NCBI RefSeq assembly: GCF_041295575.1
Contig: NZ_CP160452.1
Location: 1,736,001 to 1,800,000, forward strand
Direction of reading: 5' to 3'
Source: Sporosarcina pasteurii
Lineage (GTDB): Bacteria > Bacillota > Bacilli > Bacillales_A > Planococcaceae
DNA length: 64,000 nucleotides
Part shown: in pieces, positions 1-7,560 of the stretch
Layout: each line of letters begins with the position of its first letter
Numbering within the stretch: the first letter of the stretch is position 1
The notes under the pieces: model-generated
Told to the model about the DNA's origin: nothing
Database searches by the model: none
What the model saw: the letters and a program-made list of their open reading frames with translations, nothing else
Translations under genes and position numbers: made by a program

Positions 1-79
1 TTTTTCATGTACCTTGATAATTGTATTACAAAGACTAAAGTAATGAAGTATTTACCAAAAAGATAAGGAGCTGTTTAGT

Positions 80-286
80 ATGCCATTCGTCCACATTAAA
101 ATGATTGAGGAGCGTTGTTCTCCCGAAAAGAAAGAAATAATGATTAAAGAGGTCACCGATTTAATCGCTGGTATTTTGGAGCAAGATGTAGAAACGGTGC
201 GTGTTCAACTTGAAGAAATGAGGCCTGAAGATTGGGGTATTGCCGGAGAATCTGTTAAAAAACGAACTGAAAAAAGCCTGACATAA
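80..286 (+). CDS. 4-oxalocrotonate tautomerase family protein
   Basis: This is a 68-residue member of the tautomerase (4-OT) superfamily. The sequence opens MPFVHIKM; removal of Met exposes the N-terminal proline that acts as catalytic base in this family. The length is close to the usual 60-70 residues, and these enzymes normally work as hexamers in the cytoplasm on enol/keto acids or in detoxification. A ribosome site (aaggag, at about 64-69) precedes the ATG. No pathway partner lies beside it in this window, so the substrate is unknown. The family call is firm; a catabolic role would be inference. Confidence 0.9.
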   Translation: MPFVHIKMIEERCSPEKKEIMIKEVTDLIAGILEQDVETVRVQLEEMRPEDWGIAGESVKKRTEKSLT

Positions 287-406
287 ATAATTTTTTATAT
301 TTAATTTCGGTATATTAAAGGAAAATATCCAATTACAAATTATACCTGTTGGTTCTTCATATATAGGTTCGATTTTATCGATAATTAGTTCTAATTAATT
401 GAATTT

Positions 407-469
407 GATGGATGGTACCTCCGCGTGAAACATCGTGATTGTTTAAACCTCTATGAATCACGTTTTTTT
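407..469 (+). promoter_or_regulatory. Degenerate T-box-like antiterminator plus terminator, no downstream gene
   Basis: A GATGGTACC..CCGCG block (411-425) resembles the T-box core (UGGN followed by ACCGCG) but carries extra bases. It is followed by a hairpin CGTGATT/AATCACG (434-462) and seven T residues. That order (T-box, then terminator) is the hallmark of tRNA-sensing leaders. No clear Stem I specifier domain is visible upstream, and no plus-strand gene follows for 3.5 kb, so this is probably an orphaned, decayed leader. Confidence 0.4.
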
Positions 470-486
470 CGCGCGGGCAACCTCCC

Positions 487-621
487 TTAAACCCCATCAA
501 TATAAAATCCACTCACTTTTCTTATTGAAGAGGCTATTTTCGATGGTTCCAAAGCGATGAGAGTGAGTACACGATTACATAAAACAGCTAGCTGTTTCCT
601 ATGCGTCTTAAACGGTTTCAT
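487..621 (-). pseudogene. N-terminal stub of an Abi (AbiD/AbiF-type) abortive infection gene
   Basis: A 44-codon reading frame begins ATG at 621 with a strong GGGGAGG site. It starts MKPFKTHRKQLAVL, very like the conserved opening of Abi_2-family (AbiD/AbiF) proteins (MKPFKTHRQQL-type). After about 20 residues the similarity fades, and it stops at 487 where intact family members run to about 300 residues. It is read as the surviving 5' end of a deleted abortive-infection gene. A leader hairpin just upstream (643-671) is kept. Family assignment rests on a short match. Confidence 0.5.
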
Positions 622-642
622 ATATTCCTCCCCAATAAAAAT

Positions 643-671
643 AGCCCAGTCCTCGTAAGGATTCTGGGTCT
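643..671 (-). ncRNA. Leader hairpin upstream of the Abi stub (possible abiF-RNA-like element)
   Basis: On the minus strand ACCCAG-ATCCT, tacg loop, AGGA-CTGGG forms a compact stem about 20 bases ahead of the ribosome site of the Abi remnant. Conserved structured RNAs are known upstream of abiF genes; whether this hairpin belongs to that motif needs a covariance-model search. Confidence 0.3.
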
Positions 672-807
672 AATCACTTAAGATCATTATAGTATATTCT
701 CTTTGTCTTTCAAATACATAACGCAAGCAATTTTTAGCATAGGTTCTCGAATTTAGCTATCATAAGTATTAATTACTGTTAAACATTACTTTCTCTAATA
801 GTTTTTT

Positions 808-942
808 AGGTGCCTGTGTTACAAACGTTCACATTAATTCACACAAATGCACAAACATACATCTTGTATTCGATAGGTATTAACTTCTATGAATATCCAT
901 GCATTTACAGTTAGTTATCCTAGTTTCTAACACAGGCACTTG
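808..942. repeat. MITE-like dispersed repeat, copy A
   Basis: This element of about 135 bp has terminal inverted repeats AGGTGCCTGTGTTA (left) and TAACACAGGCACT (right) and no coding capacity. The interior (ttcacattaattcacacaaatgc, then a tgaatatccatgcattta block) recurs in copies at 4825, 8693 and 24407, and its right half at about 20194. The structure fits a miniature inverted-repeat element mobilised in trans. Confidence 0.75.
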
Positions 943-1005
943 ACACTAATTTTATATTGTAAAAGTCAGTGTATATAGTAAATTAAAATGTTGAGTTACT
1001 TATTA

Positions 1006-2292
1006 TTAACCCTTCTTCATATACTGATTCGTTTTTTGTTGCACTATCTTAATCTCATTCTGCAGATGATAAGAATGAACACCACATTTAGTTATTATTG
1101 CCATAACATTCGGAAGTATATCCATAACCATCGTTGACCCAATTTTAATCGATTCATTCATAGTATTTAATTCTTCTTTTCTATTAATAAGATATGTTAC
1201 TTCTTCTTTATAACGCCTTTCAATATCTTTCCATACCACACTATTGGCTTTAGAATCCACCATTTCTATTCTTAATTTATCTAATTTACGTTTTTTAATT
1301 TCAACTTTTTGATCGATTTGAGACTTCACTTTTCTTATCAAATCATTCATAGCTTCTATCATTTCTTTTTCTTGTTTTTTAGAGAATACTCGTTTGATTC
1401 CAGTAGATAATCTTCCCCCTTGACTTACTCCAGCAAATGTTCCAAACATAGCACCAGTAATACCACCAGCAGGACCAAAAAACATCATCCCTACAACAGT
1501 TCCGGCTTTTTGACCTAATGCTCCTAATACTACTTTTGAAGATGTATCGCTCACTACATTAAATACAGCTTGGTTAATTGCTACATCATCTTTCCAAACC
1601 CTTTTAATGTTATATATGGAACTAATCCCTGCTGCAATCCACGGAATCTCAAAATCTAGTAAGTCATCCGCATGTGTTATTGTCGTGGACGTAGCATCTA
1701 TTACTTCATCCCTAGAAATATTCGATACGTAGACACTCGGATTTCCTTCAAAGTATGGTGCAAGTTCTTCATTCACATAAACTGGTATATCCGGATATGT
1801 TTCCAGATGATCTCTTACACCGCCTGGATTAGCTAAATTCTTGACTTGAAAGGGCTGACCGTCAACTAAAATATCCCAGCCCGGGTTATTCGATTCTTCT
1901 GGAAACTCTACATCATGCCCCTTGGCTTGTAATTCAACAGCTATCATTTGTTCTGCAACATAACCTTGCAGCTGGGCCATATCTCCAGTTAATACCGTTG
2001 TATCAATGTGACTAGAAAACTGACTTAATGTAAATAGAGACGTCAAATCCTCTGTTCTAGCAAAATCAAGACCTTTCACTACTGTTGGATTAATCATAAT
2101 AAAGTCGTAAATAAACTCTCCAGCACTCACTGCTGAAATTGCAACTGTCTGTTTTAGTTGTTCCGGCGTGCCAAATAACATTGTTTGCAGTCTATTTTGC
2201 TTTCGATCCTCTTCCTCGACTGCGCATTGTAGAGCATCCTCATACATTCCTTTTTCCCAATAATCCCAAAAACGTTTATTCGATATACTCAT
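1006..2292 (-). CDS. PD-(D/E)XK nuclease-like protein with glycine-rich membrane segment
   Basis: This 428-residue protein is not recognised as a named family. Residues 108-152 resemble a restriction-endonuclease-like core: a Glu at 114, then GWDILVDGQPFQVK with Asp140 and Gln149-x-Lys151, the D...(E/Q)xK pattern. Residues 257-293 form a Gly/Ala/Met-rich stretch like a glycine-zipper membrane segment, followed by a charged, probably coiled-coil tail. The start ATG is 4 bases after the stop of the upstream gene (2297-3901), and its AAAGAGGGG site lies inside that gene's last codons, so translation is coupled. A toxin or defence effector is plausible but is inference. Confidence 0.65.
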   Translation of the reverse strand: MSISNKRFWDYWEKGMYEDALQCAVEEEDRKQNRLQTMLFGTPEQLKQTVAISAVSAGEFIYDFIMINPTVVKGLDFARTEDLTSLFTLSQFSSHIDTTVLTGDMAQLQGYVAEQMIAVELQAKGHDVEFPEESNNPGWDILVDGQPFQVKNLANPGGVRDHLETYPDIPVYVNEELAPYFEGNPSVYVSNISRDEVIDATSTTITHADDLLDFEIPWIAAGISSIYNIKRVWKDDVAINQAVFNVVSDTSSKVVLGALGQKAGTVVGMMFFGPAGGITGAMFGTFAGVSQGGRLSTGIKRVFSKKQEKEMIEAMNDLIRKVKSQIDQKVEIKKRKLDKLRIEMVDSKANSVVWKDIERRYKEEVTYLINRKEELNTMNESIKIGSTMVMDILPNVMAIITKCGVHSYHLQNEIKIVQQKTNQYMKKG

Positions 2293-2296
2293 GCAG

Positions 2297-3901
2297 TTAC
2301 CCCTCTTTACTCATAGGTAGTAGTTGGTGTGTAGAGGCACTTAAATGTTCGAGTCCATAATTCTGTTTTTCCATCATCTTAATATCCTGCCAAATACTGC
2401 TCTGACTTTGTTTAACTTGCTTTAATGAAGATTCTAGACTATTTTTGTATGATATTTCCTCATGCTTAGATTGGTGTAATTCTTTAAGGTTAATATTAAT
2501 AGCTTTAATCGTTGCACGTTCTATTTGCTTGAAAGAACTAGTTGACTTTATTACATCTTCAACCATTAAATAAAGATACTTATCCAGTTTTTTCTCTTCA
2601 CTTTTAATATCGAGGATTGTAGTCAAATTTGAAAATTTATTTCCTATTCTCCTGAGAAAACTATCATTCACAGCATCTACTTTTTTTGCCTGCCGGAAAG
2701 ATTGTATCTTATTATTAATATCCCAGTATTCCCTTCTATTCATTTGAAAAGCTACGTTGATCTCTAAATCCTCTAGATTACTAGATTTCAAGGCAAAATA
2801 AATCTTTTGCTTCTCTGCACGTATTTGTAACTCCTCATTATAGATTGATGAATTTATATTACTTATTCGATCTTTTGTTTTCTTGATATTGCTTTGTAAG
2901 TTTAGTTCTTCCGCATTTTCATTTTTAAATTCTACTTGTAACTTGCAATACTCATTGAAACGTCGGTTCCATACTGAAATAAATAATTCGTAAGAAACCT
3001 CCTCAGATTCCTGACTCATAAAAGGCAGTGTCATTTGCATGACAATAATAGGCAAAAGCTTTTTCTTTAATGATTTATTTTGATGGTTCACAAGTAAAAC
3101 ACCACCACCTAGAAGTACTGGAACTATGAATAATGGATTAGCCAAAACAGCTATTGTAGATGTTAATCCTGTATAAACACCAAATGGTAGAGTGATACCA
3201 AATAGACCAGCAAATGAAGCAAGTAAAGATGTTGCGGTGGTGTAGAAGGCAAACCCACTAACTTCAACAATTATAGCAAATACAATACTTGACCCACTTG
3301 TTGCTATTGCCTTACGAATCATTTCATCCGTTAGTTCATCAATACCTAACTTGTCCTTAATTTGTTTTTGCTTTTCTTTTGGTAAACTTTGTATGTATTC
3401 ATTAACTTGTGAAGCAAATTTCGTTTGATCATCTATAGTAAAATCCTTGAAACTATTATCAAGTTCATTAAATAGCTTACTCATTTGGAATTGAACCATT
3501 TGTTGTAACTTTGTTGAATTCAATTCATTTACTGCAAAACTCTTAAACTGTTTATCCTGTTTTAATAATTGCTGATAAACGTCGTTTACAATTATTGTAG
3601 ATTGGTCCACGATTTCTTGCTCTAATGTGTATTTTGTTCCTCTTAAATTCAATAATCTTGTCATTTCAAGAAACAAGTCGACCTGAAGAACTTGATCTTC
3701 TACATTTTTCAGCTTATTTACTTCTTGCTCTAAATGATACGTAAAGTTATCACTTTCTTCTTTAGATAACTTAGATATAACATCTTTTGTTTTTGACGAT
3801 AATAGATGACCAATATTGGTTCTTATTAATAATGCATAGACCATTCTAAGGTCTGTACCTTTTAATGTAACTAAACTGTTAGCTAATATCTGTCCATCCA
3901 A
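2297..3901 (-). CDS. Membrane and coiled-coil protein with YaaW-like central region
   Basis: The product is about 534 residues. The first half is helical and charged; the centre (about 190-300) reads LPKEKQKQIKDKLG, then a hydrophobic block with SLLASFAGLFGITLPFGVYTGL and a second membrane stretch, reminiscent of YaaW/UPF0174-type proteins. The C-terminal 240 residues look like long coiled coil. The TTG at 3901 is preferred: AGGAGG sits 10 bases upstream, while a GTG at 3910 lies directly against that site. It is the first gene of a two-gene unit with the nuclease-like protein. Function is unknown; a membrane sensor or scaffold for the partner is inference. Confidence 0.65.
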   Translation of the reverse strand: MDGQILANSLVTLKGTDLRMVYALLIRTNIGHLLSSKTKDVISKLSKEESDNFTYHLEQEVNKLKNVEDQVLQVDLFLEMTRLLNLRGTKYTLEQEIVDQSTIIVNDVYQQLLKQDKQFKSFAVNELNSTKLQQMVQFQMSKLFNELDNSFKDFTIDDQTKFASQVNEYIQSLPKEKQKQIKDKLGIDELTDEMIRKAIATSGSSIVFAIIVEVSGFAFYTTATSLLASFAGLFGITLPFGVYTGLTSTIAVLANPLFIVPVLLGGGVLLVNHQNKSLKKKLLPIIVMQMTLPFMSQESEEVSYELFISVWNRRFNEYCKLQVEFKNENAEELNLQSNIKKTKDRISNINSSIYNEELQIRAEKQKIYFALKSSNLEDLEINVAFQMNRREYWDINNKIQSFRQAKKVDAVNDSFLRRIGNKFSNLTTILDIKSEEKKLDKYLYLMVEDVIKSTSSFKQIERATIKAININLKELHQSKHEEISYKNSLESSLKQVKQSQSSIWQDIKMMEKQNYGLEHLSASTHQLLPMSKEG

Positions 3902-4063
3902 TAGAAACACTCCTCCTACAATTCACATATAGTATAATTATACTACATATGATTAGGAATTTAATATTATAAAAAAATAGTAGTAATCCAAATGAAGTCA
4001 TTCTACGAAATAGCAAACATGTTACAATGGTAGAAACACATAGATAGACAAGGAGCGGACACG

Positions 4064-4763
4064 TTGAGGTTGAATCAATATATTAGTTCTTCGGGATTTT
4101 GTTCCAGAAGACAGGCGGAACGCTATATTACGGCTAAAAAGGTTCTAGTGAATGGTGAGATTGCGTCACATGTTTATTTTGTTGAAGAGGATGATCATGT
4201 CAAAGTAGACGGTCACACCATCACCCATACGGCACAAGACATTTATTTGGTGTTTAATAAACCGAGTGGGGTCACTTGTACAGCCTCTCCTGCTATTGCC
4301 GGTAATATTATCGACTTTATTTCCTATCCTGAACGTATATTTCCCGTTGGACGCCTGGATAAAGAAACAGAAGGTCTCATTTTATTAACCAATGACGGGA
4401 GTATTGTAAACGACTTAATGAAAGATGAAAATCAACAAGAAAAAGAATATGTTGTAACCGTCAACAAAAAAAATGACGGTTACATTTATAAAAGATTTAT
4501 CAAACGGTGTAGACATTTACAATCCGAGAACAAAAGACTATACAACGACTAACCCTTGTACAGTTACTCAGTTGGACAATTTTACGTTTCGCATAACATT
4601 AACTCAAGGATTGAATCGACAGATCCGTAGAATGTGCAGACGATTTCAATATACTGTCACGCACTTGCAAAGGGTTCGAATCAAGCATATTCAGCTTGGA
4701 TCATTAGAGCGTGGCCAGTGGCGTTACTTGACTGAAGAAGAGATAGCGAAGTTAAAATCGTGA
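4064..4763 (+). pseudogene. rluF: rluF-like 23S rRNA pseudouridine synthase, frameshifted
   Basis: The product would be an S4-domain plus RsuA/RluF-type pseudouridine synthase, closely parallel to E. coli RluF throughout (RLNQYISSSGFCSRRQAERYI; catalytic region GRLDKETEGLILLTNDG; C-terminal RITLTQGLNRQIRRMCRRF). The start is TTG with aaggagcgg upstream. After the codons for VTVNKK a run of eight A replaces the seven A of the intact copy at 23647, shifting frame; the N-terminal part ends at 4552 and the C-terminal part continues to 4763. It is probably inactive, unless transcriptional slippage on the A-run restores some product. Confidence 0.85.
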
Positions 4764-4776
4764 TATTTTTTAAAAG

Positions 4777-4810
4777 ATAGCCTGACAACGCTAATGCGCT
4801 GTCAGGCTAT
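4777..4810 (+). terminator. Terminator after rluF copy 1
   Basis: An 11-bp stem ATAGCCTGACA/TGTCAGGCTAT begins 13 bases after the stop codon. The same hairpin follows the intact copy. Confidence 0.75.
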
Positions 4811-4824
4811 TTCACATTAATTTT

Positions 4825-4945
4825 AGGTACCTATGTTACAAACATTCACGTTAATTCACACACATGCACAATCATACAGCCCGCCTTCAGTAGATATCAG
4901 TTTCGATGGATATCTATACATTTGTAGCGTATTACTATATTATGT
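4825..4945. repeat. MITE-like repeat, copy B (right end lost)
   Basis: It begins AGGTACCTATGTTACAAACATTC and follows the MITE interior, but the right terminal repeat is missing: the sequence changes after gtattactatattatg. It lies inside duplication copy 1. Confidence 0.75.
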
Positions 4946-5070
4946 GTGAGAGAAGTTTATTTTAGTTAGACAATTCTTTCACCAACAACCCCACTACCTC
5001 CACTTGTGTCGAGTGCCGACCGTAGATTGTAAAAATTTAAATGATGTAGTGGTGCTTAGAAATCAAATAA

Positions 5071-5089
5071 CTGCGCCCGATTGTTAAAG
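5071..5089 (-). repeat. Array palindrome E1 (partial)
   Basis: It has only the GCGCCCGATTGTTaaag half of the recurring palindrome. It marks the downstream edge of the cassette-like array, just after the 43-residue gene. Confidence 0.5.
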
Positions 5090-5097
5090 AGAAATAT

Positions 5098-5229
5098 TTA
5101 AAATAAACCTCTAATTAATTTCATTGTTAACCTTGGAATATACACAAGGACGTATATTAATTCCGGTAACCAACCTAGGATTCCACGAATGGTTTCACTT
5201 TTCTTTTTATTATCCTTACTCCCCCTCAT
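5098..5229 (-). CDS. Small 43-residue basic/hydrophobic protein
   Basis: ATG at 5229 follows a strong AAAGGGGGG site. The 43-residue product has a charged start (MRGSKDNKKKSE) and a hydrophobic middle (GWLPELIYVLVYIPRL) ending in basic residues, as in single-pass or membrane-surface peptides. It is one unit of the same-strand array, bounded by palindromes E1 and E2. Family not recognised. Confidence 0.55.
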   Translation of the reverse strand: MRGSKDNKKKSETIRGILGWLPELIYVLVYIPRLTMKLIRGLF

Positions 5230-5245
5230 AGTTATCCCCCCTTTA

Positions 5246-5280
5246 AAATTGTTCCGTTAAATGGCCCGATTGTTTAACAA
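5246..5280 (-). repeat. Array palindrome E2
   Basis: Contains GGCCCGATTGTTTAACAA, a compact form of the recurring element. It overlaps the 3' end of the 60-residue gene. Confidence 0.6.
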
Positions 5281-5456
5281 ATACTGTTTTTCTTTATTGA
5301 ACCTAAAAAGTAAGTGCTAACTCCCATTACTCCACCACCAATGACTGCCATTAAAGTTCCAATTATTATCCATACAGTAGATAAAAGAGTAGATAGGTAT
5401 ATGCCTGCCATAAGCAACACTAAACCGACAAAAAATAGTATTCTTCTTGTTTTCAT
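5274..5456 (-). CDS. Small two-helix membrane protein
   Basis: This 60-residue protein has two hydrophobic segments (about residues 6-24 and 28-50) and a basic N-terminus (MKTRR). AGTGGGGGTTG precedes the ATG. It is a member of the cassette-like array. A decayed copy of its 3' region lies 42 kb away at 47461-47570, showing that this unit has been duplicated or moved. Function unknown. Confidence 0.6.
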   Translation of the reverse strand: MKTRRILFFVGLVLLMAGIYLSTLLSTVWIIIGTLMAVIGGGVMGVSTYFLGSIKKNSIC

Positions 5457-5500
5457 ATTTCAACCCCCACTATACTTTCTTTATTTAACTAGACTATCCT

Positions 5501-5580
5501 GGTTCCGCAAAATGGTCCGAAAACTACGTCATGGTCCTCTTCTGGCACAACATTATTCAATTATCGCGCCCGATTACAGA
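5501..5580 (-). repeat. Array palindrome E3
   Basis: Long version of the recurring element: GGTTCCGCAAAATGGTCC at one end and ATCGCGCCCGATTACAG at the other, between the 60- and 79-residue genes. Confidence 0.6.
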
Positions 5581-5614
5581 ATAATATACAAATAAAAACA
5601 TTGTATATTTAGGC

Positions 5615-5854
5615 TCATTCGCCAATAGCCTTCCGCTCTTTTTCATCTCTTTCTTTTATATACCTTTCGTACACATCTTTAACTTTGTCATTGGCGTTAG
5701 CAGGCACAACTTGTTTATGAATCTCATTTAGTAAAATAAACGACCTAAAAATTATCCCAACAATAATTGCACATAAAATATAGATACCAATAGGACCGAG
5801 GAAAGCTAAGATTCCTAAAAGACCAGCCAATAAAATAGACAAGAATAACTTCAC
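5615..5854 (-). CDS. Small membrane protein of the array
   Basis: The 79-residue product has a hydrophobic N-terminal two-thirds and a charged tail (VYERYIKERDEKERKAIGE). The GTG at 5854 is chosen because GAGGGGG lies six bases upstream; an in-frame ATG at 5875 precedes that site and is poorer. Function not recognised. Confidence 0.6.
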   Translation of the reverse strand: MKLFLSILLAGLLGILAFLGPIGIYILCAIIVGIIFRSFILLNEIHKQVVPANANDKVKDVYERYIKERDEKERKAIGE

Positions 5855-5880
5855 AAACATCCCCCTCATTAGCATTTAAA

Positions 5881-5931
5881 TCAAATGGACACTTTTTTTA
5901 TACCGTTAAAGCGCCCGATTGTTGAACAATT
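5881..5931 (-). repeat. Array palindrome E4
   Basis: Contains CCGTTAAAGCGCCCGATTG followed by ttgaacaat, the conserved half of the element, 7 bases from the stop of the next unit. Confidence 0.6.
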
Positions 5932-5933
5932 GC

Positions 5934-6221
5934 CTATATAAAAGCCAAAATGAAAATACAGAGGATGATTACTGGAAATATAATAAAAAGCCAGTTTAAC
6001 ACTTGTAAGCCTCGCTTCAAACCAGCGAATTTTTTTCCTTTGAATTTTCTAATGTATAAAAAAGAAATCAGTCCAATTATAGGCATTAGAAATCCTAGCG
6101 AGCCGTAGTTTGGAGGAGATGCATCTATCAATTCTTCAATCATAAAGGCTAAGAAAACAATGTTTATACCTAATAAAAAAAGAGGTATCCAAAAATGAAA
6201 TTCCTTTATCTTTTCAGCCAT
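5934..6221 (-). CDS. Small membrane protein of the array
   Basis: About 95 residues from ATG 6221 (GGAGG eight bases upstream); an upstream in-frame Met at 6263 has no site. Three predicted membrane segments start near residue 8, including HFWIPLFLLGINIVFLAFM and a C-terminal hydrophobic helix. Bounded by palindromes E4 and E5. Function unknown. Confidence 0.65.
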   Translation of the reverse strand: MAEKIKEFHFWIPLFLLGINIVFLAFMIEELIDASPPNYGSLGFLMPIIGLISFLYIRKFKGKKFAGLKRGLQVLNWLFIIFPVIILCIFILAFI

Positions 6222-6243
6222 AGACTTAACCTCCTTCTTCTGG

Positions 6244-6312
6244 AAAATGACCCTATTCTGCAATCCGGGATACAGATTTTTGTTCTAGAAATGCGCCCGT
6301 TAGTTGAACAAT
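6244..6312 (-). repeat. Array palindrome E5
   Basis: AAAATGACCCTATTCTGCA at one end and AATGCGCCCGTTAGTTGAAC at the other; same plan as E7 and E8. Confidence 0.65.
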
Positions 6313-6330
6313 ATAAATTTTGATATCAAT

Positions 6331-6897
6331 TTAAATTAAATCCATTCTCCGTTTTTCAGCATCTATATAGTCATAGACTTCCAATATTTCTTTGCAATAG
6401 TCGTTCTCAATTTCAAAATATCTAACATCTGATTGCAAGCAGTGTGCTTTAAATTCTTTATGTTCCTTGATCAGTTCTTTTATCGTTCTTTCTTCCGGAG
6501 AATTACGGAGTTCAACAGCATTCCTATGTTTCACTATTTTCGCTTCGAAGTTTTTTTGAATATAATTCTTCGAAAAACCAAGAAATACTGGAATGATTTT
6601 CTCCGAATAATTGACGTCAAGCTCTTTTAAATAGTGAGGTAGTATGTAACATCCTTCAATAATAATATGTTGTCCATTCTCAATATTCGTCATAATTATT
6701 CCCTTTAATATTGGCCAGAGTTTATCGCCAATAACCTCTGTATCATCTAATGGTGTAAAACCACAATGCTGGTCCCCTCTGTACAACCCCATTTTCAAAT
6801 GATCTATAGAGAGATAAGGTATATGGTACCTTTCAAGCAACTTTTGTGCCATCAAAGTTTTACCAGTGCTACCGACAGCACTTATTAAAATAATCAT
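6331..6897 (-). CDS. P-loop kinase-like ATPase
   Basis: This 188-residue protein begins with a Walker A loop, LISAVGSTGKT (residues 4-14), on an AAA/adenylate-kinase-like fold. It has LSIDHLKMGLYRG where small-molecule kinases bind substrate, and IIIEGCYILP as a probable Walker B-like strand. Such proteins resemble 2-phosphoglycerate or shikimate-type kinases; the substrate cannot be told from sequence. A GGAG site precedes ATG 6897. It is the largest enzyme-like unit of the array. Confidence 0.7.
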   Translation of the reverse strand: MIILISAVGSTGKTLMAQKLLERYHIPYLSIDHLKMGLYRGDQHCGFTPLDDTEVIGDKLWPILKGIIMTNIENGQHIIIEGCYILPHYLKELDVNYSEKIIPVFLGFSKNYIQKNFEAKIVKHRNAVELRNSPEERTIKELIKEHKEFKAHCLQSDVRYFEIENDYCKEILEVYDYIDAEKRRMDLI

Positions 6898-6949
6898 ATA
6901 TTACTCCATTCAACTTTTTTTATAATTTAATCATTAATTATTACACTAA

Positions 6950-7040
6950 TGATGGCCCGTTTGTTTTATTATATAGTTGCCTTTAAGTCATCCCCATTTC
7001 GTTAAGACGATCTTTTCAATAATCGCAACCGTTAGTTATA
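6950..7040 (-). repeat. Array palindrome E6
   Basis: ATGATGGCCCGTTTGTTTTA at one end, ATCGCAACCGTTAGTTATA at the other; a divergent long copy of the array element. Confidence 0.5.
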
Positions 7041-7094
7041 TATAAAGACTTACAAAATAATTGCATATTATATTACTGGCGTGACAATAAGTCA

Positions 7095-7376
7095 TTATTT
7101 CTTACCTTTTAATTCTAAAAGTATAGGTGCTATATTTAGTAAGATAGAAACTATTGTCAAAAACCATAATGCCCTTTCCATACTAGGCACTACATCTAAT
7201 AGAGCTGCCCAATCTTCCACCTTTACCCAAGACACCATACTGTATTCTGCAACAAGTGTCAGTGTTGTAAATGATAACCCCATTGCCATTGCCAATATAT
7301 AATCTTTGCCTCTACTATACCTATAAAGATTTATAGATGTTGCTACTATAGCTATTAGTCCAAATATTAACCACAT
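7095..7376 (-). CDS. Small membrane protein of the array
   Basis: 93 residues with three hydrophobic segments (about 1-18, 27-45 and 70-88), preceded by GTGGAGGTG before ATG 7376. Resembles many uncharacterised Bacillales integral membrane proteins; no function can be given. Confidence 0.65.
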   Translation of the reverse strand: MWLIFGLIAIVATSINLYRYSRGKDYILAMAMGLSFTTLTLVAEYSMVSWVKVEDWAALLDVVPSMERALWFLTIVSILLNIAPILLELKGKK

Positions 7377-7453
7377 AATTACACCTCCACTTACACTAAA
7401 AACTCTTACTAATTAAGGCAGAATGAGATAGTGAATAGTTTCATAATAGTAAC

Positions 7454-7513
7454 AAAATGGCCCTTATGCTGAATTGGCGCAGTTCCTTATTCAATAAGTG
7501 CGCCCGTTTATGG
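7454..7513 (-). repeat. Array palindrome E7 (clear hairpin)
   Basis: Plus strand AAAATGGCCC, then GGCGCA, spacer with TTATTcAATAA, TGCGCC, CGTTTATGGA. The arms GGCGCA/TGCGCC and TTATT/AATAA pair, giving a stem-loop between the 93-residue and VOC genes. Confidence 0.7.
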
Positions 7514-7560
7514 AAGAAATTCTTTAGACTATATCATCACTTTGAAAAGTAATAATTTTA

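Larger units (their letters stand above)
3995..5062 (+). repeat. Segmental duplication, copy 1 (partner at 23580-24812)
   Basis: This stretch matches 23580-24812 over the promoter region, the rluF gene, its terminator, a MITE copy and a tail beginning ttagttagacaattctttc. Copy 1 has lost the right end of its MITE and lacks the foldback element (24547-24658) found in copy 2. Confidence 0.85.
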
